From NCBI RefSeq assembly GCF_030123405.1, contig NZ_CP126110.1, positions 3,162,001-3,226,000 on the forward strand: a DNA stretch of 64,000 nt, read 5' to 3'. Below, in pieces: positions 37,063-46,961 of this stretch. Source of the stretch: Neobacillus sp. WH10 (GTDB taxonomy: Bacteria > Bacillota > Bacilli > Bacillales > Cytobacillaceae). The position numbers and the translations under genes are program-made. Positions within the stretch are counted from its first letter, which is position 1; each line of letters opens with the position of its first letter. The notes beneath the pieces were generated by a model, which was not told where the DNA came from, did no database searches, and saw nothing but the letters and a program-made list of their open reading frames with translations.

Positions 37063-38151
37063 ATGGAGAAAAACCAAGCCCCTAACCCCAAAACGACTAG
37101 GTCGAAGTGGCAGCTCTTTGAAGTGATTGGGATACTATTAGTTTTCGGTTCATTATTTCTTCTCATATTCGCACCTCATTCACTGTCCGAGTTATTTAAT
37201 ACCATAATTAAAGAAGTCAAACCAATCGTCGTCGATATTTTTCTAACAAGCGAAGTTGGCATTGCCATTATTGTAAGCGTGATCGTTGGCCGACTTTTGG
37301 AAAGATTAGGATTTACAGATGGGTTAATTCGAATCTTTGTGCCCATTATGAAGTGGTTTAGGATTAATCCTTCGGTAATTATTCCGAGTGTGTACAATAT
37401 CCTTGGTGATATTAACGCTGCTGGAAAAATTTCAGGTCCAATCCTTGTCAAAGCGAAAGCAACGAAGGCAGAACAAAAAATTGCAATCGCTGCGATGATT
37501 CAATCTCCACAATCGTTTGCCACCTTTGTATTAGGACTTATCGCACTGACTGCCTTCAATATTACTGCCCTCCCACTTGTAATTCTATCCATCTTTGTTC
37601 CAATAATTGTCGTACCGTTTATTTTATCAAGGACCATCTACCGTGATACCAAGACAGTCGACCTTGAGGAATTGCCCCGTTTCACACCAAACACCAGATT
37701 TTTGCAAACCATTTTTTCATCTGCAAGAGAAGGGGCTGAACTTTTATTTTTAATTATCATTCCAGCAGTTGCCGCAGTGTTCTTCTTTATCGGAGCCTTA
37801 AAATTTATTGGTGTTTGGAGTGTTATTGAATCAAGTTTGTCATCCATCCTCACATACTTAAGTATTGAACCTAGCACAGGAATTGTCTCAATTCTCGCCG
37901 CCCCGACACTTGCCGTTGCCCAGCTCACAGACCTTGCCAGCAACATTGACCCGCGGTTAGTTGTCGGCTCTTTTGTGTTAGCCAATTCCGGTTTACCATT
38001 ATCGGTTATATTTGGCCAGGTTCCAGTCACATGGGCTGAATCATCAGGACTCAATGAACGAGAAGTATTGGGAGCAGCGATTATTGGAATGGTTCTTCGT
38101 TTTATTACTGCATGTGTGCTCGGATATTTTTTAACTCCATTTTTGGTGTGA
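37063..38151 (+). CDS. Gate-domain (nucleoside recognition) membrane protein, putative permease
   Basis: 362 residues with eight to ten hydrophobic segments. Two Gate-like regions (about 65-185 and 225-350) with SPQSFATFVLGL and SGLPLSVIFGQVP resemble the YjiH/SpmA-type nucleoside recognition superfamily. The start at 37063 follows GGAGG by seven bases. It is co-transcribed with an amidohydrolase three bases downstream, so it may import that enzyme's substrate (inference). Confidence 0.75.
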   Translation: MEKNQAPNPKTTRSKWQLFEVIGILLVFGSLFLLIFAPHSLSELFNTIIKEVKPIVVDIFLTSEVGIAIIVSVIVGRLLERLGFTDGLIRIFVPIMKWFRINPSVIIPSVYNILGDINAAGKISGPILVKAKATKAEQKIAIAAMIQSPQSFATFVLGLIALTAFNITALPLVILSIFVPIIVVPFILSRTIYRDTKTVDLEELPRFTPNTRFLQTIFSSAREGAELLFLIIIPAVAAVFFFIGALKFIGVWSVIESSLSSILTYLSIEPSTGIVSILAAPTLAVAQLTDLASNIDPRLVVGSFVLANSGLPLSVIFGQVPVTWAESSGLNEREVLGAAIIGMVLRFITACVLGYFLTPFLV

Positions 38152-38154
38152 TAA

Positions 38155-39372
38155 ATGATGACATACATGATACGCGGAAAGAAAATGGTGACAGTGAGTA
38201 AACTTGGTACTATTGATCAAGGAGCCATGATAATTGATAATGGAAAAATTATTGCAGTTGGACACTGGGAGAGTTTAAAGGAAAAATTCCCGACAATAAA
38301 TGTAATTGATTGCTCTGAATCTGTCATTACCCCTGCTTTAATTGATTGTCATACCCATTTACTGGAGTTTGCCCCAAGTTCACTCTACCCGGTGACACCC
38401 GAGACGCATTTTTGGGCAGGTAGATCCATCCTTTTCCATGCCTTATCATGTGGGATTACGGCACTGGGTGAACAGATCTGCGGCCATCCACTTTGTGATT
38501 TTTCAATAGAGGATTATCGAAATGCAGTGAAACAATTACCAATTGATGTTTCGTTCGCTGCGACAAGCATCTCCATCGGTTTTGAAAAATTAGCTCATTT
38601 TACCTCGGTGACACAGTCAAATGCGGTTGAACAAAAGGATTTAATCGATGCGTCTCTCGTAACAAAAATCGCTGAAGCAAGTGATTACCCCGGTGAAAAC
38701 ATCTTCATTAATGCAACACCCGCCAATTTCACTGAAAAGGAAGTTCCAAGAGCAGGAGAAATAATTTATTCATTAGATAAGTTAAAACAGATTGTCGATA
38801 TCTATCACCAATTCGGAAAACAAATTGGCTGCCATGTCGCTGGTGAAGAAGGAATCGATTTAGCATTGAAGGCAGGGATTGATGTTCTGCACCATGCACA
38901 TGGAATATCAGCTGATCAATTAGACATTGCAGCCCAACAAGGAGTCAAGATTGTAGCTACACCAATGGGAGGTACCCATCTTCCGCCAAATTCTCCTGAA
39001 GAAATTTTAAGGTTTGTAGATAAGAAAATTCCTGTATCTATATCAACAGATTCTTACCTTCCTCCATATAAGAGTGTATCTTGGCTGCCCTTCCAAGACC
39101 AAACCTTAAAAGGTCCAGAAGTCTTAATGCTCATTGCCCACTCCTCTATGCATCTTTTACAGCATCAAGGTATTGAAGAAAATGAGATTTTGGCATTGTT
39201 AACTGCTAACCCAGCTACTATTCTTGGAAAAAATCATGTGTTTGGACGGCTGGAACCTGGGTTGGAGGCAAATTTTTTAGTTGCTGAGGGAATACCCGGG
39301 TTAGAAATAACAGAGATTAATCAAATTAAAAAAGTATTTTATCGGGGAATAAAAGTGATTGATCGTGGATAG
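38155..39372 (+). CDS. Amidohydrolase (imidazolonepropionase-like)
   Basis: 405 residues. The metal motif is DCHTHLLEF, then His in IGCHVAGEEG and HHAHG, and the metal Asp in ISTDSYLP. A small beta domain surrounds the TIM barrel at both ends (MIIDNGKIIAVG; LEPGLEANFLVAEG). It belongs to the group of imidazolonepropionase, cytosine deaminase and related cyclic amidohydrolases; the exact ring substrate is unknown. It follows the permease by three bases with no strong ribosome site, so translation is coupled. Confidence 0.85.
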   Translation: MMTYMIRGKKMVTVSKLGTIDQGAMIIDNGKIIAVGHWESLKEKFPTINVIDCSESVITPALIDCHTHLLEFAPSSLYPVTPETHFWAGRSILFHALSCGITALGEQICGHPLCDFSIEDYRNAVKQLPIDVSFAATSISIGFEKLAHFTSVTQSNAVEQKDLIDASLVTKIAEASDYPGENIFINATPANFTEKEVPRAGEIIYSLDKLKQIVDIYHQFGKQIGCHVAGEEGIDLALKAGIDVLHHAHGISADQLDIAAQQGVKIVATPMGGTHLPPNSPEEILRFVDKKIPVSISTDSYLPPYKSVSWLPFQDQTLKGPEVLMLIAHSSMHLLQHQGIEENEILALLTANPATILGKNHVFGRLEPGLEANFLVAEGIPGLEITEINQIKKVFYRGIKVIDRG

Positions 39373-39484
39373 AGCGCCTTATTTTGAATATTCTAAAAAT
39401 ATTTACGTCTAGCAAATATGCTTCAAAAGTTAATAATAGCCGGCTCGATAAAGCACCTTTGACCACTCGGCTTTTAATAACAAT

Positions 39485-39511
39485 GAAAAAGGCCTTCCAT
39501 GAAGGAAGACC
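39485..39511 (-). terminator. Terminator after 39523-39816 gene
   Basis: On the minus strand GGTCTTCC and GGAAGGCC close around TTCAT and are followed by TTTTT. Confidence 0.75.
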
Positions 39512-39522
39512 CACAAACCTTA

Positions 39523-39816
39523 TTATTTATTGAAACTATTTTTAATGTCCATTAAATACTTGAGAATAACTGCGATACCGCCAATGTAATAAAAAATAAC
39601 AAGTGTCCAGTTAGTTGGATCCATTGGAGTCATTGCTGCGATAATGTTTAATGGCAAGACGAAGTATAAAATATCTTTCAAATAATCTAATACAAAAGAT
39701 AAATCGAAAGACCCCTTCATAAATGTTTGTAATAAAGAGATAAGAAGATTAATGCTAATAAGTCCAAATACTGCCCACATTGTATAAAGCATCCAGCCTG
39801 AGAGTGTAACGCTCAT
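39523..39816 (-). CDS. Small membrane protein, 97 residues
   Basis: Three hydrophobic segments (about 8-30, 42-60 and 68-88), with a polar end (MDIKNSFNK). AAAGGTGGTGA precedes the ATG. It is holin-like in size, but I recognise no family. Confidence 0.65.
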   Translation of the reverse strand: MSVTLSGWMLYTMWAVFGLISINLLISLLQTFMKGSFDLSFVLDYLKDILYFVLPLNIIAAMTPMDPTNWTLVIFYYIGGIAVILKYLMDIKNSFNK

Positions 39817-39922
39817 TGTTCATCACCACCTTTTCTATATACTATTCTGGAAATAGTGGACAGGTGATAATAAACTATCATTCCAATAAAAAAATTTCTC
39901 AAGTATTCTTAAGGTAATAGCA

Positions 39923-39948
39923 AAAGGACCGTCCTGGGACGGTCCCTT
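39923..39948 (-). terminator. Terminator ending the acyl-CoA operon
   Basis: GGACCGTCC and GGACGGTCC arms are followed by TTTTG on the minus strand. It stands about 125 bases after the last gene (40075). Confidence 0.75.
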
Positions 39949-40074
39949 AATTATTTGTTTTATTAAGCTGTGAAAATTTTATCTAGTTTTTGAATTCCAT
40001 CGACTATTTCGTCCCTCCACTGAGTGGTTCTTGGTCCAAGAAATCCAAATATTAACAAGTTTTTTGATCCATTA

Positions 40075-40851
40075 CTATTTCCCAATAAAGTTTGGTGAAC
40101 GCTTTTCAATAAAAGCACGGATGCCTTCACGCGAATCCTCGCTCTTAAATGCACCTTCTGAATATCTCCACTCTTCACGAAATGCAAGGTCCATAGGCAA
40201 ATTCAGTAAACGAAGAACGGCTTTTTTTGTACTTTGGACAGCTATTGGACCATTATTGCAAATAATGTCTGCAACTCTTTCTACTTCCTCCATCAATGTG
40301 CCCTTTGTTACAATTTTATTAATCAGACCAATTTCTTTTGCCTCTTGGGCTGTTAGTTGTTCTCCTGTAAGTAATATCTCCATTGCTCGGCAATACGGAA
40401 TTTGCCTTACTAGCCTAACAAGCGATCCAGCTGCTGCCATAATTGACCATTTAGGTTCAGGTAGTCCGAATCGTGCATCCTCGGTAGCAATCCGAATATC
40501 GGTTGCCTCCAATATTTCCATCCCACCTGCGAGGCAAAAACCATTAACCGCTGCAATAATTGGTTTCCAAACAGGAACATTTTTTAGTACCGCAGATTCT
40601 GTTTTTTCTGGATCAAGTTTTCCTTCAATTATTAATGGAATAGTTTCTTTCAAATCCGCACCCGAACAGAATGCTTTTTCTCCTGTACCTGTCAGGATGA
40701 TAACACGGATATCACTGTCATGCTGTGCCTCAAGAAAATAACTGCCAACCATTTCAAAACCTTCTGGTGTCATCGCATTCATTGCATGTGGACGATTAAA
40801 AGTAATATACGCTTTATTTCCAACTTTCTTATATAAAACAGGTGGTTCCAT
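40075..40851 (-). CDS. Enoyl-CoA hydratase/isomerase family protein
   Basis: 258 residues, complete crotonase fold. CSGADLK forms one oxyanion-hole part and NGFCLAGGMEILEATDIRIA the second, with a Glu in the catalytic region, then FGLPEPKW. AGGAGG lies upstream. It is the last gene of the island and would hydrate or isomerise an enoyl-CoA intermediate. It shares its fold with the first gene of the operon but is clearly diverged from it, so two different steps are likely. Confidence 0.92.
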   Translation of the reverse strand: MEPPVLYKKVGNKAYITFNRPHAMNAMTPEGFEMVGSYFLEAQHDSDIRVIILTGTGEKAFCSGADLKETIPLIIEGKLDPEKTESAVLKNVPVWKPIIAAVNGFCLAGGMEILEATDIRIATEDARFGLPEPKWSIMAAAGSLVRLVRQIPYCRAMEILLTGEQLTAQEAKEIGLINKIVTKGTLMEEVERVADIICNNGPIAVQSTKKAVLRLLNLPMDLAFREEWRYSEGAFKSEDSREGIRAFIEKRSPNFIGK

Positions 40852-41048
40852 CCAAGCTTCCTCCTGATTTCTTAAATTCTATTTGCCTATCTTTTATTTT
40901 AGCAATAGGAAAGCATTTTTTATAAATGAGTATGTTTCAACCATTGGCCGTTGTCCGTTCTCTCATCTACTTTCCTCCCAATTAACCGTTATGGATAAAA
41001 AGACACAAACAACCTTTCGAGTACTTCACCCACATCCTCAATACAGGC

Positions 41049-41486
41049 TTACTGTTTTTCTTTGTTTATTAATGCTTTTGAGATTCCAATGATGCACGGT
41101 TCACCTGTTTGCTTGAGGATAGCCTGTTTTACTGTCACAACTCCTGTTCCGTTGTCTTTATCCATAAGGTCGATGACTTCTAGCTCGACATGGATGGTAT
41201 CGTTAATGAATACTGGATGAATAAACCGAAGCTTATCAATTCCATAATTCGCTACAACGATATCCGGGTCCATTTTCGTTAGACCTACTGCAAAAGAAAG
41301 AACCAACATCCCATGGGCAATCCTTTGCTTAAAAAAAGAATTCTTTGCGTATTCTATGTCCGTGTGCAGTGGGTAAAAGTCACCAGTAAGAGATGAAAAC
41401 ATGACGATATCTGTCTCAGTAATCGTCCGTCCTCTGGACTTCCATCGTTCGCCTATTTCATAATTCTCAAAATATTTATCGTACAT
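41049..41486 (-). CDS. MaoC family dehydratase
   Basis: 145 residues with a single hot-dog fold. The hydratase motif with Asp and His is in LTGDFYPLHTD, and HGMLVLSF follows. R-specific enoyl-CoA hydratases carry this pattern. GAGAGGGG lies upstream of the ATG. In the operon it follows an acyl-CoA ligase gene by 20 bases. Confidence 0.9.
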   Translation of the reverse strand: MYDKYFENYEIGERWKSRGRTITETDIVMFSSLTGDFYPLHTDIEYAKNSFFKQRIAHGMLVLSFAVGLTKMDPDIVVANYGIDKLRFIHPVFINDTIHVELEVIDLMDKDNGTGVVTVKQAILKQTGEPCIIGISKALINKEKQ

Positions 41487-41506
41487 GTTAATCCCCTCTC
41501 TCCCAC

Positions 41507-43024
41507 TTAAGCTTTCTGTCTTAAGACCGTTTTTAAAATTTTTCCGGTTGCATTGCGCGGCAAAGCATCGACAATTTCAATCTTCTTAGGGATTTTAAAC
41601 TTGGCAATTTTTCCATTTAAAAAGGTTTCCACATCTAAGGCGGACATTGGCTGACTACTATCTTTTAAAGCAATGATTGCTTTAATCGATTCTCCCCATT
41701 TTTCATCTGGATAACCAACAACAGCAGCCTCCTTTATTTTCGGATGACGAAATAAAAACTGCTCAATTTCAATAGGATAGACGTTCTCCCCGCCTGTAAT
41801 GATCATATCCTTCTTGCGGTCGACAATATAAATAAAGCCTTCTTCATCGAATTTCGCCAAGTCACCTGTATAAAACCAGTCATTTTTAATGGCCTCCTTC
41901 GTTTCTTCCGGTTTATTCCAGTATCCTACCATCACGTTTGGACCATTAACAATTAGTTCACCAACTTCTCCATGTGGCACATCTCGGTCATTTGGGTCAA
42001 CAATACGGACATTGGTATGGATTGGCGCTTTTCCGACTGAGCCATTTTTGCGAACCGTATTTTCTTTGTCAAGGATACAGACAAATGGAGCTGTTTCTGT
42101 CAGGCCAAAGCCTTCATAAAACGGAATATCACGTTTTTGAAAGAATTCAATCACCGTTATCGGACATGGTGCGCCTCCAGAAACGGCCAATCTGAGTGAT
42201 GAAATATCGTATGCTCCAAAATTTTCGACGGTTGTTAACGCTTGCCACATAGCTGGAACAAGGAAGATACTGGTGATTCTCTCATCATGGATTTTTTGCA
42301 TCACGCGATTTGGAACAAACTGGTCTTCCAAAAAGATGGTGCCACCTACATAAAGTAATGGTGTTGTTATGACACTCATTCCACCGATATGGAACATTGG
42401 TGCAACAGATAAGGTACTATCACTGTAATCAAATGCAATCGAATTGATGAAGTTAATAGCATTCCACTGCGTATTCCCATGAGATAACAAGGCGCCTTTC
42501 GGTCTGCCAGTTGTACCAGATGTATACATCATCATATGAATATCATCTAGTCGGATATCAAATTCAGGTTCTTCATTTGCAGCGTCAGCAATTAAATCTT
42601 CGTAGACAGAATCCTCTTCATGAGGATCGCTGCCAACGTGGATGTATTCTAGCAAACTTGAATTTTGGGTCCGCAATTGATCGACCAATGGTTTCATCCT
42701 GCCATCATATATAAAATGGTAGCCCCTAGAATCATTTACAATATAGTTGACTTCATCGACACTCAATCGGAAGTTGATAGGAACAAAAATAGCGCCAATT
42801 TTTGCACAAGCAAACAATGACTCAAGCATCTCATTTGTATTGAATAAAAGCGCGTTGACCCGGTCACCTTTTCTTACCCCCAAAGAAAGGAGTGCATTGG
42901 CAAAACAATTTACCCTTTCATTTAATTCTGAATAAGTATATCTTTTTTCATTGTAAACAATTGCCATACTGTCTGGGCGTGACTTACTATGCTTTACAAT
43001 CCAGTTTCCAATTCCCTTAACCAT
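41507..43024 (-). CDS. AMP-forming acyl-CoA synthetase
   Basis: 505 residues of the ANL superfamily. The P-loop YTSGTTGRPKGALLSHGN (about residues 165-180), the GFGLTE motif, YTGDLAKFDEEG and the C-terminal catalytic Lys in PRNATGKILK are all present. It would activate a fatty or branched acid with CoA and ATP. AGGAG lies 12 bases before the ATG. It is one of three such ligases in the island. Confidence 0.93.
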   Translation of the reverse strand: MVKGIGNWIVKHSKSRPDSMAIVYNEKRYTYSELNERVNCFANALLSLGVRKGDRVNALLFNTNEMLESLFACAKIGAIFVPINFRLSVDEVNYIVNDSRGYHFIYDGRMKPLVDQLRTQNSSLLEYIHVGSDPHEEDSVYEDLIADAANEEPEFDIRLDDIHMMMYTSGTTGRPKGALLSHGNTQWNAINFINSIAFDYSDSTLSVAPMFHIGGMSVITTPLLYVGGTIFLEDQFVPNRVMQKIHDERITSIFLVPAMWQALTTVENFGAYDISSLRLAVSGGAPCPITVIEFFQKRDIPFYEGFGLTETAPFVCILDKENTVRKNGSVGKAPIHTNVRIVDPNDRDVPHGEVGELIVNGPNVMVGYWNKPEETKEAIKNDWFYTGDLAKFDEEGFIYIVDRKKDMIITGGENVYPIEIEQFLFRHPKIKEAAVVGYPDEKWGESIKAIIALKDSSQPMSALDVETFLNGKIAKFKIPKKIEIVDALPRNATGKILKTVLRQKA

Positions 43025-43058
43025 TTCTCTTCAGCTCCTGATTGAAATCTATTTTTTA

Positions 43059-44597
43059 CTAGCTTAAAATGGTGGAGTGTTTCTTTGCTGGAAGTGGAAA
43101 GTCTTTATTTTCAAAAGTCTCGTATCTCCTGATTAGTTCTTTTCGTAATTCACTTGGAATAACAAGATCATCAACAACAAGCTCCCCTGACAACTTAACA
43201 ATGTCATATCCTGCCCTGTATTCTTCTCTTAGTTCTTGTACAAGTGCGGCTCTTTCTTGTGGATCAGTTACCGCCTTGATTTTATTATAATAAACTGCAT
43301 TGACTGCAGCTTCTGGTCCCATTATTGCGATTTCAGCAGACGGCAGTGCAATCGTTGTATCTGGTTCATACGCTGGGCCCGCCATCGCATAAATACCTGC
43401 TCCATATGCTTTTCGAACAATAACACACATTTTCGGAACATTTGCCGTGGAACTAGCATAAATGAAATTCCGCCCTTTTCTTAAGATTCCCTCCTGCTCC
43501 ACCTTCGTTCCGACCATAAAGCCAGGAGTGTCACATAAATAAAGAAGTGGAATATTGTAGGCATCACATGTCCAAACAAATTTTGCCCCTTTATCCGCCG
43601 ATTCAGGGAAAATTGCTCCACCTTTTTGCATCGGTTGGTTAGCGACGATTCCGACTGTCTTTCCATTCAATCTTGCAAAACCTGTAACTAGTTCTTTGGC
43701 ATAATCTGCTTTCACCTCTAAGAAACTATTACCATCGACAATTGCTTCAATTAATTTACGAACATCATAGGCTCGGTTAGGCTCCATCGGAATAATGTGG
43801 TCTATTTCTTGCGGATTTCGGCTTGGTTCTACTACAGGAAAACTAGGCGCTTTTGCCTCAAAATGATCAGGTAGATAGGCAAGCAGTTTTTTTACAATTT
43901 CGGCAGCTTCCTCCTCTGATTTAGCAATAAAATCAGCCGATCCGCTCTTCGATGTATGCATGGTCGCACCACCGAGCTCTTCAATATCAACTTTTTGCCC
44001 TGTTGCCATTTGGACCATTCTCGGTGATGCAATCGCCATTCCTGAAATTTTGTCCACCATAATCACAAAATCAGAAAATACAGGCATATAGGCCGTTCCT
44101 GCAAAACATGGTCCATAAAGGACAGCGATTTGCGGAACACGACCTGAAAGCATACTGTGATTGTACCAAATTTTACCTGCTGAGTATTTCTCTACATGGT
44201 AGCCGACGGCTTCATCAATACGACCGCCAGAAGAATCAATTAAGTATACAATCGGACGGCGCCCGCGGATTGCTGCCTCTTGAATTCTTAATATTTTTTC
44301 GCCATGGTATTTACCAATTGATCCTGCCTTGACCGTATAATCACTCGCCATAAAAAAAGTTAAGCGATTATCTATTTTTCCCGTTCCAGTTACTACTCCG
44401 TCTGCTGGCAGTTTTTCTTTATTAGCATTTGCAAATAATCCAGTTTCGTAATAGGGCTGTTCATCATCAAAATAAAGTTTCAATCGATCACGAACAAATA
44501 ATTTCCCCAATTTCTTGATTTTTTCATGATCAGGTCCACCCTGATAAATTCGTTCTCTTACTGCGAGCAATTTTTGTTCCCGTTCCAATACATACAC
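43059..44597 (-). CDS. Acyl-CoA carboxylase carboxyltransferase subunit
   Basis: 512 residues, length of MccB/PccB/AtuC beta subunits. Two crotonase-like halves are seen: N-terminal GGRIDEAVGYH and C-terminal YAGDIV-like end (AGYDIVKLSGELVVDDLV). GAGIYAMAGPAYEPD is the acyl-CoA binding region. It transfers CO2 from carboxybiotin to an acyl-CoA. The partner biotin carrier lies at 48700-48918, but no biotin carboxylase gene is in the window. The start GTG is uncertain because AAGGGAAGG touches it; a TTG nine bases downstream has better spacing. Confidence 0.93.
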   Translation of the reverse strand: MYVLEREQKLLAVRERIYQGGPDHEKIKKLGKLFVRDRLKLYFDDEQPYYETGLFANANKEKLPADGVVTGTGKIDNRLTFFMASDYTVKAGSIGKYHGEKILRIQEAAIRGRRPIVYLIDSSGGRIDEAVGYHVEKYSAGKIWYNHSMLSGRVPQIAVLYGPCFAGTAYMPVFSDFVIMVDKISGMAIASPRMVQMATGQKVDIEELGGATMHTSKSGSADFIAKSEEEAAEIVKKLLAYLPDHFEAKAPSFPVVEPSRNPQEIDHIIPMEPNRAYDVRKLIEAIVDGNSFLEVKADYAKELVTGFARLNGKTVGIVANQPMQKGGAIFPESADKGAKFVWTCDAYNIPLLYLCDTPGFMVGTKVEQEGILRKGRNFIYASSTANVPKMCVIVRKAYGAGIYAMAGPAYEPDTTIALPSAEIAIMGPEAAVNAVYYNKIKAVTDPQERAALVQELREEYRAGYDIVKLSGELVVDDLVIPSELRKELIRRYETFENKDFPLPAKKHSTILS

Positions 44598-44638
44598 CTT
44601 CCCTTTACATTTATTAAATTACGATTTTCATAGGCTGG

Positions 44639-45790
44639 TTATGAGAGGATTCCCAAACGTTTTGTCAAAATTTCATACATGATTTGTGTTGTTCCGCCTC
44701 CAATTGTTTGGATACGGGCATCACGCCATATCCGCTGGATCGGGTATTCCATCATGTAGCCATTCCCTCCATGTATTTGCAATGCCTGGTCGGCCACTCG
44801 ATTAACCATTTCCGTTGCATACACTTTTGCCATTGTTGCCTCCGTCACACAGTTTTCACCTTTGTTGTATAAGTAAATTGCACGATAAGTGATGTTCCTC
44901 GCTTTTTCAATATCGACTGCCATGTCCACTAGTTTATGGCGAATCACTTGGAACTCAGATAACGGCTGTTTGAACTGAATCCTTTCCTTACTGTATTTAA
45001 TGGCCAGCTCCAAGGCTTTCTCTGCTGCACCGATACAGCCCAAAGCCATCGTCAATCTTTCATATTGAAAATTTTCCATTACATAAAGAAAACCCTCATT
45101 TTCATTTCCAATTATGTTTTCACTTGGAACTTTCACATTATCAAAGAAAATTTCGCTAGTATCAGATGAACGCCACCCTAATTTTTTCAACTTTTTCCCA
45201 ACGGAATATCCTTCTGAATTCGTTTCAACAATAAATAAACTCACATTTCGATGGACAGGATCCTCCCTCGTCCTTGCTGCAACAATCACATAATCAGCAT
45301 TGACTCCATTTGTGATGAACGTTTTGGATCCTGTTAAGATGTAATAATCGCCAGCTCTTTTGGCTGTTGTTTTAATTGCAGATACATCCGATCCACCACT
45401 AGATTCTGTTATGGCCAGTGCTGCAATTAATTCACCTTTAATTCCTGGAACTAAGTATTTTTGTTTTTGCTCATGGCTTCCATATTTCCAAATATTCGTC
45501 ATTGCAATCGACGTATGGGATCCAATTGCTGCTGCAACTCCACCTGCACCACATTTTGCCAACTCTTCTGTGAACACGGCTTCCATTATTAAATCCAGCC
45601 CGCTTCCGCCATACTCTTCGGGAAACTTGATGCCTAGGTATCCTAGTTCGCCCATTCTTTTATACAAACTTCTTGGTGTTTCCCCCTCTCTTTCCCACTT
45701 CTCGATATTTGGAACCACTTCTTTTTCCATAAAAGCTCTGACACTTTTACGAAACATTTCATGTTCTTCAGTAAACATCCAATGTGACAT
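44639..45790 (-). CDS. Acyl-CoA dehydrogenase 1
   Basis: 383 residues. ITESSGGSDVSAIKTTA and FITNGVNADY mark the FAD site, and QIHGGNGYMMEYPIQRIWRDARIQTIGGGTTQI the C-terminal domain. The enzyme makes the alpha-beta double bond of an acyl-CoA. GGGAGAGGGG precedes the ATG. The closest pattern is of isovaleryl- or citronellyl-type dehydrogenases, but the substrate is open. Confidence 0.93.
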   Translation of the reverse strand: MSHWMFTEEHEMFRKSVRAFMEKEVVPNIEKWEREGETPRSLYKRMGELGYLGIKFPEEYGGSGLDLIMEAVFTEELAKCGAGGVAAAIGSHTSIAMTNIWKYGSHEQKQKYLVPGIKGELIAALAITESSGGSDVSAIKTTAKRAGDYYILTGSKTFITNGVNADYVIVAARTREDPVHRNVSLFIVETNSEGYSVGKKLKKLGWRSSDTSEIFFDNVKVPSENIIGNENEGFLYVMENFQYERLTMALGCIGAAEKALELAIKYSKERIQFKQPLSEFQVIRHKLVDMAVDIEKARNITYRAIYLYNKGENCVTEATMAKVYATEMVNRVADQALQIHGGNGYMMEYPIQRIWRDARIQTIGGGTTQIMYEILTKRLGILS

Positions 45791-45809
45791 GAGTACCCCT
45801 CTCCCTTTT

Positions 45810-46958
45810 TTACAAACCGATTTGTTTTGCGATAATCTCTTTCATAATTTCATCGGTACCGCCGCCAATTCGAGCCAATCTGCTATCTCTCCAGGCTCTT
45901 TCAACTGGGTATTCATCCATATACCCATTGCCTCCAAATATTTGCAGTGCTCGGTCCGCTACCCAATGACCCATTTGAGCGGCTGCCAATTTAGTCATAG
46001 AAATTTCCTTTGATGGAACTTCACCTTTTGAAAATCTGTAGGCAGTTGCATAGGTCAATTCTCGGCAAACCTCGATTTGGGTCTTCATTTCTGCCAGCAA
46101 GTGGGCAATCACTTGAAAATTTCCAATTGGCTGCTTAAAGGCACTCCTGGTCTTAGCATAGTTCAAAGCCATTTCATAAACATGTTCGGCACAACCAATT
46201 GCACCAGCTGCTCCAATCATTCTCTCCCCTTGAAGCTGCCACATAATTTGATAAAAACCTCTGCCTTCTTCTCCTAATAAATTTTCATGTGGAATACGCA
46301 CATTATCAAATATTAGTTCTGCGGTATCAGAGGAACGCATTCCGACTTTATCCAGCTTTTTACCGACAGAGAATCCGGGGCGATTTGTTTCCACAAGGAA
46401 TAGGCTGATTCCGTTTGGTCCAGGGTCGTCAGAAGTTCTGGTAACCAAGGTCACAAAATCTGCCCTCGTTCCGTTCGTTATAAACGTTTTTGTCCCGTTG
46501 ATGATCCATTCGTCTCCAACACGCCTTGCTCTCGTTTGGATTCCCATTACATTCGAGCCATTGTTTGGTTCTGAAATACCAATAGCTGCAACCTTCTCCC
46601 CTTTTAAGGCAGGTTTCAAGAAGCGCTCATGCTGGTCTTTCGTCCCAAACTTATAGATGGGAGGGGTTGCCATATCTGTTTGGACAGCGATTGCCATTGG
46701 CAATCCTCCGCAGCCGCATTTATTCATTTCTTCGGCAAGGACAAGACCGGAAAAATAATCGCCTCCTTGACCGCCAACTAACTCTGGATAATGCAGTCCT
46801 AACAATCCCAGTTCACCCATTCTTGTAAATACGGACCGTGGAAATATACCTTCCTCTTCCCATTCATCGATAAAAGGGGAAATCTCCTTTTCAACAAACC
46901 TTCGGATCATATCCCTTAGCTGGTCATGTTCCTCTGTAAAATATGGTTCATACGGCAT
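45810..46958 (-). CDS. Acyl-CoA dehydrogenase 2
   Basis: 382 residues, paralog of the next gene (both share RSSDTAE/SEI-FDNV and GGNGYM.EYP). SEPNNGSNVMGIQ replaces the usual ESSGGSD. It starts three bases after the stop of the AtuA-C gene, in a tight operon. Two dehydrogenases suggest oxidation at two chain lengths or branches. Confidence 0.93.
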   Translation of the reverse strand: MPYEPYFTEEHDQLRDMIRRFVEKEISPFIDEWEEEGIFPRSVFTRMGELGLLGLHYPELVGGQGGDYFSGLVLAEEMNKCGCGGLPMAIAVQTDMATPPIYKFGTKDQHERFLKPALKGEKVAAIGISEPNNGSNVMGIQTRARRVGDEWIINGTKTFITNGTRADFVTLVTRTSDDPGPNGISLFLVETNRPGFSVGKKLDKVGMRSSDTAELIFDNVRIPHENLLGEEGRGFYQIMWQLQGERMIGAAGAIGCAEHVYEMALNYAKTRSAFKQPIGNFQVIAHLLAEMKTQIEVCRELTYATAYRFSKGEVPSKEISMTKLAAAQMGHWVADRALQIFGGNGYMDEYPVERAWRDSRLARIGGGTDEIMKEIIAKQIGL

Positions 46959-46961
46959 ACC

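Noticed and set aside
37638..38168. 176-codon minus-strand frame inside the permease gene
   Set aside because: Antisense shadow of a hydrophobic coding region.
45360..46013. 217-codon plus-strand frame within the acyl-CoA dehydrogenase genes
   Set aside because: It spans two real genes on the opposite strand and has no recognisable domain.
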